Assembly (NCBI RefSeq): GCF_004114915.1
Contig: NZ_CP022219.1
Coordinates: 2,758,501-2,822,500, forward strand
Reading direction: 5' to 3'
Origin: Bradyrhizobium guangxiense
GTDB taxonomy: Bacteria; Pseudomonadota; Alphaproteobacteria; Rhizobiales; Xanthobacteraceae
Length of the DNA stretch: 64,000 nucleotides
In this document: positions 54,490 through 63,892 of the stretch, piece after piece
Position numbering within the stretch: the stretch's first letter is position 1
Layout of the letters: each line of letters begins with the position of its first letter
Made by a program: the position numbers and the translations under genes
Notes under the pieces: generated by a model
What the model saw: the letters and a program-made list of their open reading frames with translations, nothing else
Told to the model about the DNA's origin: nothing
Database searches by the model: none

Positions 54490-56100
54490 TTAGTACAGAC
54501 GAACAATGAAGTCGGTGCCTTCGCCGGTCTCGCCCTGGTTGATGCCCTGGTCGGAGATGATGATGGAGCCGCCTGACGTCAGCATCTCGTTGATCTTCGC
54601 CATGGTGTCGGCGGGGATCGAGATGCGGTCGAGGGCTTCGGCCGGGCTGTCAGGCGTGACCACGGGCTTGGCGGTGACAGGTTTGGCAGCGACGGGGATC
54701 ACGGCAGCGCCGCGTTGGCGGCCGGTGAGGCGGCCGTCGTCCTCGCGTGCCGCGGAGCGGGCGGAGACGGGCAGCGACACCACCGACCAACGCAGCACGT
54801 TGGAATCGGTCTTGTCGAGCTCCGCGGTGAAGATGTGTGTGCCGAGCGGACGGTCGCCCGTGGCGATGGTGACCGGCGCTTCGAACAGCGGCGCAAAATT
54901 CTGCCGCACGTAGAGCTTGGAATCCTTGCGGCTGATGAAGACGGCGATCTGGCCGGCCCGCTTGCGCGCTTCCGGCTTTGCGGCCGGCGCCGGGTCGGCC
55001 ACGCGGCTCTCGTCCTTCTTCGCCTCAGGCGAGGCGGCGAGGGCAGGGGCCGATGCATCGGGTGCCTTCGCGGCTTCCGTCTTGACCGGCTCGGCCTTGA
55101 CGGCCTCGACCTTGTCGGCGGGCTTGTTCTCGTCCGCCGGCTTGGCGGCGTCTTCCGACGCAGGCTTGGCGGCATCGGATGCTTCGGCCGTCTTGGTCTT
55201 GCCAACCGGGGCGGCGGCTTCTTCGCGGGCCGCCGCGTTGCCCGTCGTCACATCCGACATCACGGTGTGGCCGACGGAGGCGCGCAGCTCGAGCACGCCT
55301 TCGGCGCTGGCCGTCTTGGTCTCGACGGGCTTGGCCTCTTCGGGCCTGATCTCGGCGGCCTTGGTCGACGCGGCGCCCTTGTCCGCCTTGTCGCCGACAT
55401 TGGTCTGCGGATCGAGGTTGGCGGTCGGCTGCGGTGGCACGCGCGACGAGGCGAGCAGGGGATGGGAGAAGCTGTGCGGGCTCATCTCGCCCGGCGCGAC
55501 GATCACGCGCGCGCCCATCTTGGTCCAGTTCCACATCTTCACGGCGAACGCCATCGGCATGCGGATGCAGCCATGCGAGGCAGGATAGCCCGGCAACACG
55601 CCGGCATGCATGGCGACGCCGGACCAGGTGATCCGCTGCATGTACGGCATCGGCGCGCCGCTATAGATGTTGGAGTGATGGAATTTGTGTTTCTGAATGA
55701 CGCTGAACACACCCATCGGGGTGGAATGGCCCTTCATGCCTGTCGACACCGGTGATTCCGCGAACACGCCGTTGCTGTCGTAGACCGTGACCTTCTGCCG
55801 GTCGATCGAGACGACGATGACCAGCGGCCCTTGTGGCTTCGCGCCGGCTTCCTTTTCGGCGACGACCTCTTTCTTGCCGGCCGCGCTGCGCCTCTGCGGC
55901 TTCTGGCGTGGTATCTCGGGATGCCGCTCCTGCCGGGCGTAATAGGATCCGTCGGAATAATCCGTCCAATAATAGAATGCCGCGTCTGCTTGGCTGGTCG
56001 CGCCGATCGCACTCGCCGCCGTCAAGATGGCGACCTGCCAAAGCCGCGCCGGCTTGGCAGGAAAACCCGACCCGTTCACGCTGTTCATCCTCGAATCCAT
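54490..56100 (-). CDS. L,D-transpeptidase with Ala/Lys/Glu-rich linker and degenerate second domain
   Basis: 536 residues from ATG 56100 (ATG 56088 also possible), with a signal peptide ending SQADA near 40. The YkuD domain (about 90-210) begins VVSIDRQKVTVYDSNGVFAE and has the active site VAMHAGVLPGYPASHGCIRM. A long linker of Ala, Lys, Glu and Asp (about 240-380) follows. Residues about 385-450 (QIAVFISRKDSKLYVRQNFA, PVTIATGDRPLGTHIFTAEL) look like the first half of a second YkuD domain without SHGC. These enzymes make 3-3 crosslinks or tether proteins to peptidoglycan. Confidence 0.87.
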   Translation of the reverse strand: MDSRMNSVNGSGFPAKPARLWQVAILTAASAIGATSQADAAFYYWTDYSDGSYYARQERHPEIPRQKPQRRSAAGKKEVVAEKEAGAKPQGPLVIVVSIDRQKVTVYDSNGVFAESPVSTGMKGHSTPMGVFSVIQKHKFHHSNIYSGAPMPYMQRITWSGVAMHAGVLPGYPASHGCIRMPMAFAVKMWNWTKMGARVIVAPGEMSPHSFSHPLLASSRVPPQPTANLDPQTNVGDKADKGAASTKAAEIRPEEAKPVETKTASAEGVLELRASVGHTVMSDVTTGNAAAREEAAAPVGKTKTAEASDAAKPASEDAAKPADENKPADKVEAVKAEPVKTEAAKAPDASAPALAASPEAKKDESRVADPAPAAKPEARKRAGQIAVFISRKDSKLYVRQNFAPLFEAPVTIATGDRPLGTHIFTAELDKTDSNVLRWSVVSLPVSARSAAREDDGRLTGRQRGAAVIPVAAKPVTAKPVVTPDSPAEALDRISIPADTMAKINEMLTSGGSIIISDQGINQGETGEGTDFIVRLY

Positions 56101-56295
56101 AATCCAATCAGGCGTTAGTCTCGCAGAGGGGATACGCGTTCACCAGCAAGGCGGTTCTGCCGTCAGCTACATTTGTTCAAGACGTAACAAAAAAGCCTCA
56201 CGGAGCGGTAAACGGCGGCCGCGTCGGGCTGTCCGTCGTCTTCCTGAGGGGCCACCTCATGCCTACATTGCGGAGACTTATTACCGGAGAACTTC

Positions 56296-56844
56296 ATGTC
56301 ATCTCGTTTCCTCGGCCTTTCCGGCATCCGCTTGAAAGGATTCGCTTTCTTCCTCCTGGCGCTGGCCGTGCCGGCGGCGTCTGCTCAGGCCGCCGACGAG
56401 CCTGATCTGATCTTCCGTCGCTCCACCGTGTTCAAGTGGATGAGCCCGAACGACAAGCTCGCGACCTATGGTCTCGACGATCCCGAGGTCGAGGGCGTCG
56501 CCTGCCATTTCACGGTACCGGAGAAGGGCGGTTTCAAGGGCTGGCTGGGCCTCGCCGAGGAGGTCTCGGATATTTCGCTGGCCTGCCGCCAGGTCGGCCC
56601 GATCAAGTTCAAGAACAAGATGGAGCAGGGCGACGACATGTTCCGCCGGCGCCGTTCGCTGTTCTTCAAGAAGATGCAGATCGTGCGCGGCTGTGACGTC
56701 AAGCGCAACGTGCTGGTCTACATGGTCTATTCGGACAAGCTGATCGAGGGTTCGCCGAAGAACTCGACCTCCACCGTGCCGATCATGCCGTGGGGACCGG
56801 GGGACGCAAATGTTGAGAAGTGCGGGGAGTTCTTCACGCAGTGA
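56296..56844 (+). CDS. creA: CreA family protein
   Basis: 182 residues; CCGGAGAACTTC precedes ATG 56296. A signal sequence (about 15-34, ending SAQAAD) is followed by the conserved DPEVEGVACHFTVPEKGGFK, LAEEVSDISLACRQVGPIKF, RSLFFKKMQIVRGCDVKRNV and LVYMVYSDKLIEGSPKNSTS. CreA is a conserved periplasmic protein of unknown molecular role, linked in some pathogens to fitness. Three Cys may form disulphides. Confidence 0.92.
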   Translation: MSSRFLGLSGIRLKGFAFFLLALAVPAASAQAADEPDLIFRRSTVFKWMSPNDKLATYGLDDPEVEGVACHFTVPEKGGFKGWLGLAEEVSDISLACRQVGPIKFKNKMEQGDDMFRRRRSLFFKKMQIVRGCDVKRNVLVYMVYSDKLIEGSPKNSTSTVPIMPWGPGDANVEKCGEFFTQ

Positions 56845-56853
56845 CGCATTGCG

Positions 56854-57066
56854 TCACTCGGCGACAAAGGCGCGGCCGGCCTGCGACTTGACGAGATGCG
56901 AGCCGGTCAGCCGCACGAATGCTTGCGGCGCGGCCTCAAAGCCGCGGCCGGACTGCAGCGACATCGCGCCGGCCGAAGCGACGCGGTTGGGTCGTTGATG
57001 TCCGCCGTCCGTCCGTTGGTCCGCCTCGCGCGGCGTTGCGCGATCTTGCGCCATCATGATGGCCAT
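56854..57066 (-). CDS. Hypothetical protein (70 aa)
   Basis: Begins MAIMMAQDRATPREADQRTD and ends LTGSHLVKSQAGRAFVAE. GC3 is high and the second half has a balanced composition. No ribosome site stands out, no signal peptide or membrane segment, and no family is recognised. Could still be a chance reading frame. Confidence 0.4.
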   Translation of the reverse strand: MAIMMAQDRATPREADQRTDGGHQRPNRVASAGAMSLQSGRGFEAAPQAFVRLTGSHLVKSQAGRAFVAE

Positions 57067-57476
57067 CCCTCAACTGAACGCGCCTGGTGACCGGCGCGTC
57101 ACGATTTCGATGGCTTGGGTCGCAGCAGAAGCGCCCCCGGTTCGACAGGACCCAGCCTTCGTTTGTCAGCCTCTTCAGCAGAAAAACGTAAAATGCGTGT
57201 GAAGCGCTTGAGGCGGGACCATGACGGCGGCGGCGCGGACGCGTTTGCGCAGCGGAGCAGGAACCTGGCAGGCTACTTTGAGCTATGGCGCGACCGGCCT
57301 GAAATGATTGGCAGTTTTCGGGAATTGTGTCGTCGCCCCGGACCGGACGAAACAATTCGCACGCCGGATGAAACCATTTTGCGCTTTTGGCGCATCACGC
57401 GCGAAACCGCTCATGGTTATCAGCTTCGCGACGACGAACGGCGACACCGCCGGCCACGGAATTCGGAGACACGTCC
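57067..57476. other. Intergenic stretch with a 15-bp direct repeat
   Basis: 410 bp without a supported gene. CCGGACGAAACAATT (57343-57357) and CCGGATGAAACCATT (57364-57378) are 21 bp apart, on the same face of the helix, about 100 bp upstream of the next gene. They might be a tandem operator. Confidence 0.4.
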
Positions 57477-57641
57477 ATGCGCTCGCTCAGCTTCATCCTT
57501 GCTTTCGGGTTCGTGATCGCCGGTTCTTCGTTCGCGGGCTCGCCTGATGGCAATCTCCCCGGCGTCGGTACCTTCCAGTACAGCGGCTCGCCGATCACCA
57601 CCACGACGTCGCAGCCGATCGTGGTTGCCGCGCACTTCTGA
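57477..57641 (+). CDS. Small secreted protein (54 aa)
   Basis: ATG 57477 follows CGGAGACACGTCC. Signal peptide MRSLSFILAFGFVIAGSSFA, then a Gly/Pro/Thr-rich mature part (GSPDGNLPGVGTFQYSGSPI, TTTTSQPIVVAAHF). Probably exported; function unknown. Confidence 0.65.
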   Translation: MRSLSFILAFGFVIAGSSFAGSPDGNLPGVGTFQYSGSPITTTTSQPIVVAAHF

Positions 57642-57675
57642 TCGATAACAAGAAGATCAGCCGATAAAGGCCGTC

Positions 57676-58041
57676 ATGCTCGTTCGAATTTGCGCTGCTG
57701 CGTTCGTGTCTGTTCTGGCGATCGGCGCCGCCGAGGCGCAGGTGCGTGCGCCCTCCAGGTTACCGGATCCCCGCAGCGAGTTCGTCCGGCAGTGTGCACC
57801 GCGGATGCTTGGGCGGTGGGAACATCCTGAGGAGGTCTGCGGCTGCCTGCATGATCACGCTGCGGCCGCCGTCGAGGACCGCGATCTGCGTGAGGCGCTT
57901 TTGCGTGGCATCAGCGAGACCGGTGTGCCCACCATCGAGACCGATTGGGTGCCGGCTTCCAAGCAAAGCGAGATCGGCGCGACCTTCACCAAGATCGCCA
58001 AGCCGACGTTGCAGTGCATGTTCGATCCGGCGAAGCAGTAA
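57676..58041 (+). CDS. Secreted hypothetical protein (121 aa)
   Basis: Signal peptide MLVRICAAAFVSVLAIGAAE, cleaved about residue 21. The mature part has Cys in FVRQCAPRML, EEVCGCLHD and TLQCMFDP, likely two disulphides. No family recognised. Its stop abuts that of the convergent gene at 58042. Confidence 0.75.
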   Translation: MLVRICAAAFVSVLAIGAAEAQVRAPSRLPDPRSEFVRQCAPRMLGRWEHPEEVCGCLHDHAAAAVEDRDLREALLRGISETGVPTIETDWVPASKQSEIGATFTKIAKPTLQCMFDPAKQ

Positions 58042-58287
58042 TCATTTCGTTTTCGGACCGTATCGCGGCACACAGGTGCTAGTGCGTGCGACGCCTTTGT
58101 CCGTCATTCTCGCCCCGCGCACCTCCCTGACCTGTCCGGCCGGACAGGTTCCGTCATCCACCTGCACGCGCTGACCGAGCTTGAGATCGACGATGTCCTG
58201 CTCGCGTCCGACCGCAGCGGCATGCGCCGTTCCGGCAAGCGCCATGGAGATCAGGAGCGAAAGGCAGGTCGCGCGGCAGAGCAGCAT
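58042..58287 (-). CDS. Small secreted protein (81 aa)
   Basis: GAGGCC at suitable spacing favours ATG 58287 (MLLCRATCLSLLISMALAGT) over 58305. The signal peptide ends AHAA; the rest is DIVDLKLGQRVQVDDGTCPA, GQVREVRGARMTDKGVARTS and TCVPRYG, with two Cys. A conserved-looking rhizobial small protein without known function. Confidence 0.7.
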   Translation of the reverse strand: MLLCRATCLSLLISMALAGTAHAAAVGREQDIVDLKLGQRVQVDDGTCPAGQVREVRGARMTDKGVARTSTCVPRYGPKTK

Positions 58288-58354
58288 GGTGAAAGGCCTC
58301 GGCATCGGGGCCGCAATGTAGGGACAGGCCGGCGATTCTCATAGTGAACGTTCG

Positions 58355-59827
58355 TCACGCGCGCCGGGCCGCCCTGACTTTCGTGCGGAGGGCCGCGCGG
58401 GATTCCCGCGCGAGCCGTTCGGCGGAGGCGACGAGCTGCGGAACCGCATGGCCGGAGAACCCGAGCACGAAACCGGGCAGTGGACGGGCGCGCGCATACG
58501 TGTCGGCCAACAGCCAGCCTTCCGCGCCGGCTGCTTGCTTGACATGCGCGGCCACCGCCAAGTTGACCGACGGATCGAACCGGGCGACGAGATGCAGGCC
58601 CTGCGAGGGCACCGGCACCGAAAGCGCGCCATCGGATGCGGCTTCCAGCGTTTCGGCCAGCGCATCGCGCGCCTCGCGATAGAGTTTCCGCACGCGCTTG
58701 AGGTTTGCGGAGAAGGCACCCGAATTGAGCATGTCGGCGACCGCGCCTTCCATCAGCGTGCCGGGGAAGCGGTCGAGCGCCGCGCGCGCGGCCGTCACGT
58801 CCGCAATGAGGCGTTCGGGCAGGGCGCAATAGCCGATGCGCAGGCCCGGAAACAGCGTCTTGGCGAACGTGCCGAGGTAGATCACGCGCTGGAGACGGTC
58901 GATCCCGGCGAGCGACATCAGTGGTGCGCCGTCATAACGGAATTCGCTGTCGTAGTCGTCCTCCAGCACGAAGGCGCCGGCTTGCTTGGCCCAGTCGAGC
59001 AGCTCGAGCCGCCGCGGCATCGACATCTGAACGCCCAGCGGAAACTGGTGTGACGGCGTGACATAGGCCGCGCGTGCGTCGGACGCCGCAGTGCGGCCCT
59101 TGGCGACAAGCATGCCGTACTCATCGACGGGAACGGGCACGGCGCGATAGCCGCAATGCGCGATGGTCTTTCGCGCGGCGGGATAACCCGGGTCCTCGCA
59201 CCAGACCTGGTCGCCCGCCTTCAGGATCGCGCTCAGCACGATCCGCAGTGCGTGCAGGGTGCCTGACGTCAGCATGATCTGATCGGGGTCGCAGCGCAGC
59301 CCGCGCGCCGACAGCAAATGATTGGCAATCGCCGCGCGCAACTCGCGGCTGCCGCGCGGATCGCCATAACGCAGATGTTCGGGCCCGAAGGCGCGCATGC
59401 GACGGCCGACGAAGGCGCGGAAGCGCTGCATGGCGCGCTCGTCGATGTGGGTGCAGCCGAGCGAGAACGCGCCTTGCCCGGGCGTTTCGACCATCGCCTT
59501 GGGCTTGTTCGGTTCGGCCGCGCGCGCAGGGACGCGTGCGGCGACGAACGTTCCGGAGCCGACGGTGGCCTCGGCAAAGCCATCGGCGATCAGGCGCTCA
59601 TAGGCGGTCACGACGGCGTTGCGCCGAAAGCCGGTCTGCTTGGCCAGCGTGCGTGACGGCGGCAGCGGCTCGCCGGGCTTGACGAGGCCGGAGACGATCA
59701 TTTCGCACAAGGCCTGATAGAGCCGGTGCGCGGCGGAGGCGCCCGCAGTGACGTGCGGGCCGGTGAGGTCGAGCGGCAGCTCGGTCTTGGCCGGCGAAGA
59801 AACGGAATTGGTCGGAATTTTTTGCAT
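58355..59827 (-). CDS. MocR/PdxR-type regulator (GntR helix fused to aminotransferase fold)
   Basis: 490 residues from ATG 59827. The GntR winged helix is at about 28-95 (HRLYQALCEMIVSGLVKPGE, LPPSRTLAKQTGFRRNAVVT, AYERLIADGFAEATVGSGTF). The fold-type I aminotransferase part has VWCEDPGYPAARKTI, LEDDYDSEFRYDG and the PLP Lys in YLGTFAKTLFPGLRIGY. MocR proteins use PLP as effector. It is divergent from the PNPOx-like gene with 75 bp between, so that gene is the likely target. Confidence 0.92.
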   Translation of the reverse strand: MQKIPTNSVSSPAKTELPLDLTGPHVTAGASAAHRLYQALCEMIVSGLVKPGEPLPPSRTLAKQTGFRRNAVVTAYERLIADGFAEATVGSGTFVAARVPARAAEPNKPKAMVETPGQGAFSLGCTHIDERAMQRFRAFVGRRMRAFGPEHLRYGDPRGSRELRAAIANHLLSARGLRCDPDQIMLTSGTLHALRIVLSAILKAGDQVWCEDPGYPAARKTIAHCGYRAVPVPVDEYGMLVAKGRTAASDARAAYVTPSHQFPLGVQMSMPRRLELLDWAKQAGAFVLEDDYDSEFRYDGAPLMSLAGIDRLQRVIYLGTFAKTLFPGLRIGYCALPERLIADVTAARAALDRFPGTLMEGAVADMLNSGAFSANLKRVRKLYREARDALAETLEAASDGALSVPVPSQGLHLVARFDPSVNLAVAAHVKQAAGAEGWLLADTYARARPLPGFVLGFSGHAVPQLVASAERLARESRAALRTKVRAARRA

Positions 59828-59902
59828 GGAATTGGAACTATCGCAGACCAAATGCGCCGCTACAACTGCCCCCAAATCCTTCCAGCCACAGCAGGAGCGG
59901 CC

Positions 59903-60628
59903 GTGAGCCAGACCGAGACCTCCAATTCCTATCCAACGTCGGCGCGCAACCAGGTGAAGCGCCGCCACGACCGCGGCTTCTACGATCACGACACGGTTCA
60001 TCGCATCCTGGACTCCTCGATGCTGTGCCACGTCTCCTACGTGATCGACGGCCAGCCTTATTGCACGCCGACCTTTTTCTGGCGCGAGGGCACCAAGCTC
60101 TACTGGCATGGCTCGAGCGCCAGCCGGATGCTGCGCAACCAGACCAAAGGCGAGCGCGTGTGTCTCACCGTCGCCCATCTCGACAGCCTCGTGCTGGCGC
60201 GCTGCGGCTTCAATCACTCCGCCGATTACCGTGCGGTGATGGCGTTCGGCACGGCCTATCTCGTCACCGACGCGGACGAGAAGGAGCGCGCGGTGATTGC
60301 GATGGTCGACCGCTTCTTCCCGGATCGCACCGCAGGCCTCAGGGCCAGCAACACGCAGGAGATCAAGGCGACGTCCTTCATCGCGATGGAAATCGAGGAA
60401 GCCTCGGCCAAGATACGCGCCAAGGGTGTCGCTGACGACGACGAGGACTATGCGTTGCCGATCTATGCCGAGCGCATCCCGGTGCGCACGGTGCTCGGCG
60501 CGCCCGAGCCGTGTCCGCGCCTGCTGGATGGAGTGACACGCCCTGCGACGCTCGATGGCTACACAGAAGGCCGACTGCTCGAAGATGCATTGCGGGATGC
60601 ATATTTTGTGGAGTACCCGAACGGCTGA
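59903..60628 (+). CDS. Pyridoxamine 5'-phosphate oxidase-like flavin-binding protein
   Basis: GTG 59903 follows AGGAG at 59893-59897; 241 residues. The split-barrel motif is RILDSSMLCHVSYVIDGQPY, CTPTFFWREGTKLYWHGSSA and RVCLTVAHLDSLVLARCGFN, typical of the NimA/HugZ-like PNPOx group that bind FMN. Being opposite a MocR regulator suggests a role in B6 metabolism or in detoxification controlled by PLP. Confidence 0.85.
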   Translation: MSQTETSNSYPTSARNQVKRRHDRGFYDHDTVHRILDSSMLCHVSYVIDGQPYCTPTFFWREGTKLYWHGSSASRMLRNQTKGERVCLTVAHLDSLVLARCGFNHSADYRAVMAFGTAYLVTDADEKERAVIAMVDRFFPDRTAGLRASNTQEIKATSFIAMEIEEASAKIRAKGVADDDEDYALPIYAERIPVRTVLGAPEPCPRLLDGVTRPATLDGYTEGRLLEDALRDAYFVEYPNG

Positions 60629-60682
60629 AATCGGCTAGCTTGCGCACTCCTTGGGACCATTGGAAATGCCTGGAGTTGCCTG

Positions 60683-61960
60683 ATGAATGCCGAAATGCAG
60701 CAGAGGATCCTCGACGCCGTCGATGCCGGCTTCGACGCCCAGCTTGCAACCACACGCGATTTCGTCGCGATCCCGTCGACCCGCGGGGCGGAGGGGCCCT
60801 GCCAGGACATGATTGGCGACCTCCTGCGTGAGCGCGGCTACGAGGTCGACGACTGGCACATCAATGTCGACGATCTCAAGGATCTGCGCGGCTTCGGTCC
60901 AATCGAGCACGATTTCTCGAAGGCGCGCTCGGTGGTGGGCACCTACCGTCCGCAAACGAACGGCGGCAAGTCGCTGATCCTTCAGGGCCACTGCGATGTG
61001 GTGCCCGCTGGCCCCCTGGAATTGTGGGAGACGCCGCCGTTCTCGCCGGTCATCAAAGACGGCAAGATGTTCGGCCGCGGCGCCTGCGACATGAAGTCGG
61101 GCACCATCGGCGCGCTCTATGCGCTGGATGCGATCAAGGCCGCTGGTTTCAAGCCGACAGCGCGAATTCACTTCCAGTCCGTGATCGAGGAGGAAAGCAC
61201 CGGCGTCGGCGCGCTCTCCACGCTCCAGCGCGGCTATCGTGCGGACGCCTGCTTCATTCCGGAGCCGACCGGCGGCAAGATGGTGCGCTCACAGGTCGGC
61301 GTGATCTGGTTTCGCCTGCGCGTGAAGGGACATCCGACACATGTCGCCTTCGCTGGCTCCGGAGCCAATGCGATCATGGCCGCCTATCACCTGATCCAGG
61401 CGCTGCAAAAGCTCGAGATCGAATGGAACGAGCGCGCCAAGGCCGATCGCCATTTCAAGACACTCAACCACCCCATCAACTTCAACCCCGGCATCATCAA
61501 GGGCGGCGACTGGGCCTCCAGCGTGCCGGCCTGGTGTGATGTCGACTGCCGGATCGCGGTGTTGCCGGGCTGGTCGATCGCCGATCACCAGAAGGAGATC
61601 ATGGCCTGCGTCGCAGCCGCGGCGCGCAACCATCGCTTCCTCGCCAACAATCCGCCCGAAATCGAATGGTCGGGCTTCCTGTCGGAAGGCTACGAACTGA
61701 CTGACGCCGCTGCGCCCGAGGCCGCCTTCGGAAAGGCCTTCAACAAGGTCTATGGCGGTGCAGTCGAAGACCTCGTGTTCACCGCGCTCACCGACACGCG
61801 CTTCTACGGTCTCAACCACGGCATCCCGAGCCTGTGCTTCGGCGCCAGCGGCGGCGAGATGCACGGCTTCAACGAATATGTCGAGCTGGAGTCGCTGAAG
61901 AAGACGACCAAGGCGATGGCGCTGTTAATCGCGGAATGGTGCGGGCTGGAGAAGGCGTAG
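60683..61960 (+). CDS. M20 family metallopeptidase (ArgE/DapE type)
   Basis: 425 residues. Zinc ligands: LILQGHCDVVPAG (His, Asp), MFGRGACDMKSGTIGALYAL (Asp), VIEEESTGVGALS (Glu pair), FIPEPTG (Glu) and the C-terminal ASGGEMHGFNEYV (His). The family deacylates N-acyl amino acids or related amides; the exact substrate, such as N-formyl or N-acetyl compounds, is open. Just upstream of the kynurenine genes but separated by a terminator. Confidence 0.9.
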   Translation: MNAEMQQRILDAVDAGFDAQLATTRDFVAIPSTRGAEGPCQDMIGDLLRERGYEVDDWHINVDDLKDLRGFGPIEHDFSKARSVVGTYRPQTNGGKSLILQGHCDVVPAGPLELWETPPFSPVIKDGKMFGRGACDMKSGTIGALYALDAIKAAGFKPTARIHFQSVIEEESTGVGALSTLQRGYRADACFIPEPTGGKMVRSQVGVIWFRLRVKGHPTHVAFAGSGANAIMAAYHLIQALQKLEIEWNERAKADRHFKTLNHPINFNPGIIKGGDWASSVPAWCDVDCRIAVLPGWSIADHQKEIMACVAAAARNHRFLANNPPEIEWSGFLSEGYELTDAAAPEAAFGKAFNKVYGGAVEDLVFTALTDTRFYGLNHGIPSLCFGASGGEMHGFNEYVELESLKKTTKAMALLIAEWCGLEKA

Positions 61961-61980
61961 CTGCAGTCGCAGATCTCGTG

Positions 61981-62020
61981 GGGTGGGCAAAGGCGCAGGT
62001 GCGCCGTGCCCACCCTTTTT
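61981..62020 (+). terminator. Rho-independent terminator after the M20 peptidase
   Basis: GGGTGGGCA (61981-61989) pairs with TGCCCACCC (62007-62015), with inner GGCGC/GCGCC, and TTTTT follows at 62016-62020. A textbook terminator 20 bp past the stop. The following spacer, to 62204, repeats the related GGGCGCGCTTCGC...CCCGCCC pattern but no gene. Confidence 0.85.
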
Positions 62021-62204
62021 CTCCGATATGATCCAAATCGTGGGCGCGCTTCGCTTTGCCCGCCCTACGGCGTCTCGGCTGCTGCGCCATCTGCCCGAAA
62101 CGCCGGCTTCCTAGATCCTTTAAGCTTAAAATAAAGACTAGGATGCGGCCTGGAGCGGTGGCAGACTGGCGGCCACTTCGCCGGACCAGTCCTCGGGAGT
62201 GACA

Positions 62205-63014
62205 ATGCGCGATTGGGATGACGCTTATGCCAATTCGGCCCATATCCCGGGCTCGGACAAAATGCCGGCGCAATGGGCGGAGCGGGCTGCCGCCTACCGC
62301 GCCGGCCTGACAAATTTTCGCGGTGATATCGCCTATGGCACCGGTGAGCGCCAGAAGCTCGACCTGATCTCGCCCGATGGCGACAGCAAAGGTCTCGTCG
62401 TCTTCGTGCACGGCGGCTACTGGATGCGTTTCGACAAGTCGACATGGACTGATCTCGCCGCTGGCGCGCGGCAGCACGGCTGGACCATGGCGTTGCCGAG
62501 TTACACGTTGGCGCCAGCCGCGCGCATCTCCGACATCACCGCCGAAATTGCCGCTGCGATCGCCAAGGCGGCTTCGCTCGTCGCAGGGCCGATTCGGCTT
62601 GCCGGTCATTCCGCCGGCGGCCATCTCGTCACGCGGATGCTGTGCGACGACAGCCGGCTGGAGCCGTCCGTCTATAGCCGGATTTCCGGCACGCTCTCGA
62701 TCAGCGGCCTGCACGATCTGCGTCCGCTGCTCAAGACCAAGATGAACGAGACGCTGCGCATGACGATGGAGGAGGCGGCGCTGGAAAGCGCGGCGCTGCA
62801 TCTGCCGCGCGGGCATTCGCCCCTGACCGCCTGGGTCGGTGGCGGCGAGCGGCCCGAATTCATCCGCCAGTCGGATCTGATGGCCAACATCTGGACCGGC
62901 TTCGACGTGTCGCCCCGCCTCGTCGTCGATCCCGGGCTGAACCATTTTACCGTGATCGACGGACTGAAGGATCCGGCTTCGCCGATCACCGCGCGCCTGA
63001 TCGGCCTCGACTGA
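62205..63014 (+). CDS. Alpha/beta hydrolase, probable N-formylkynurenine formamidase
   Basis: 269 residues from ATG 62205, GGGAG at 62195-62199 (GTG 62199 is an alternative). Oxyanion motif FVHGGYWMRFDKS near 67, nucleophile elbow LAGHSAGGHLV near 130, and the catalytic His in LNHFTVIDG near 248. This is the AFMID-like type of formamidase; next to kynA and kynU it most likely hydrolyses N-formylkynurenine. Confidence 0.83.
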   Translation: MRDWDDAYANSAHIPGSDKMPAQWAERAAAYRAGLTNFRGDIAYGTGERQKLDLISPDGDSKGLVVFVHGGYWMRFDKSTWTDLAAGARQHGWTMALPSYTLAPAARISDITAEIAAAIAKAASLVAGPIRLAGHSAGGHLVTRMLCDDSRLEPSVYSRISGTLSISGLHDLRPLLKTKMNETLRMTMEEAALESAALHLPRGHSPLTAWVGGGERPEFIRQSDLMANIWTGFDVSPRLVVDPGLNHFTVIDGLKDPASPITARLIGLD

Positions 63015-63050
63015 GCCAAGCCGGGGACGATCGATCGAAAGGGCCTGCCC

Positions 63051-63890
63051 ATGACGTCCAGCGATTACGATCCCACCAGCGAAGGCGCCGAGACCGATTT
63101 CGCCCGGCGCATATCCTACGGCGACTACCTCGCGCTGGATGCGATCCTCGGCGCGCAACATCCGCTCTCGGAAGCGCATGACGAGATGCTTTTCATCATC
63201 CAGCATCAGACCACGGAGCTGTGGATGCGCCTCGCCATTCACGAGCTCAGCGCCGCGCGCCGCGCCATCGCGAGAGACGAAGTGTCGCCCGCGATGAAGA
63301 TGCTGGCGCGAATGTCCCGCATCTTCGAGCAGCTCAACAACGCCTGGGACGTGCTGCGCACGATGACGCCGAGCGAATATACGCGCTTCCGCTCCCAGCT
63401 CGGGCAGTCCTCGGGCTTCCAGTCCCGCCAGTACCGGCTGATCGAATTCCTGCTCGGCAACCGCAACCACGCCATGCTCAAGCCGCACGCGCACGACGTG
63501 GAGACGACGAAGCTGCTCGAGGCCGAACTCGCAACGCCAAGCCTCTATGACGAGGTGCTCAGGCTCGCCGACCGCAACGGGCTCGAGATGCCGGCCGCAG
63601 TGCTGGCCCGCGATGTTCGCGAGACGCACAGCTTCAACGAAGGCGTGCTGCAGGCCTGGCGTGTCGTCTACGAGGCACCGGAAACGCACTGGATGCTGTA
63701 CGAGCTCGCCGAAAAGCTGGTCGACTTCGAGGACTATTTCCGCCGCTGGCGGTTCAACCACGTGACGACGGTCGAGCGCGTCATTGGCTTCAAGCGCGGC
63801 ACCGGCGGGACCGGTGGCGTCAGCTATCTCAAGCGCATGCTGGAGGTGGAGCTGTTCCCCGAACTCTGGCGCGTGCGAACGATCCTGTAG
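63051..63890 (+). CDS. kynA: Tryptophan 2,3-dioxygenase
   Basis: 279 residues, heme enzyme opening the tryptophan ring to N-formylkynurenine. Markers: [57 protein letters not shown], and [20 protein letters not shown] with the heme His and the GTGGT substrate loop. Start ATG 63051, 36 bp after the hydrolase gene. Confidence 0.96.
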   Translation: MTSSDYDPTSEGAETDFARRISYGDYLALDAILGAQHPLSEAHDEMLFIIQHQTTELWMRLAIHELSAARRAIARDEVSPAMKMLARMSRIFEQLNNAWDVLRTMTPSEYTRFRSQLGQSSGFQSRQYRLIEFLLGNRNHAMLKPHAHDVETTKLLEAELATPSLYDEVLRLADRNGLEMPAAVLARDVRETHSFNEGVLQAWRVVYEAPETHWMLYELAEKLVDFEDYFRRWRFNHVTTVERVIGFKRGTGGTGGVSYLKRMLEVELFPELWRVRTIL

Positions 63891-63892
63891 AG

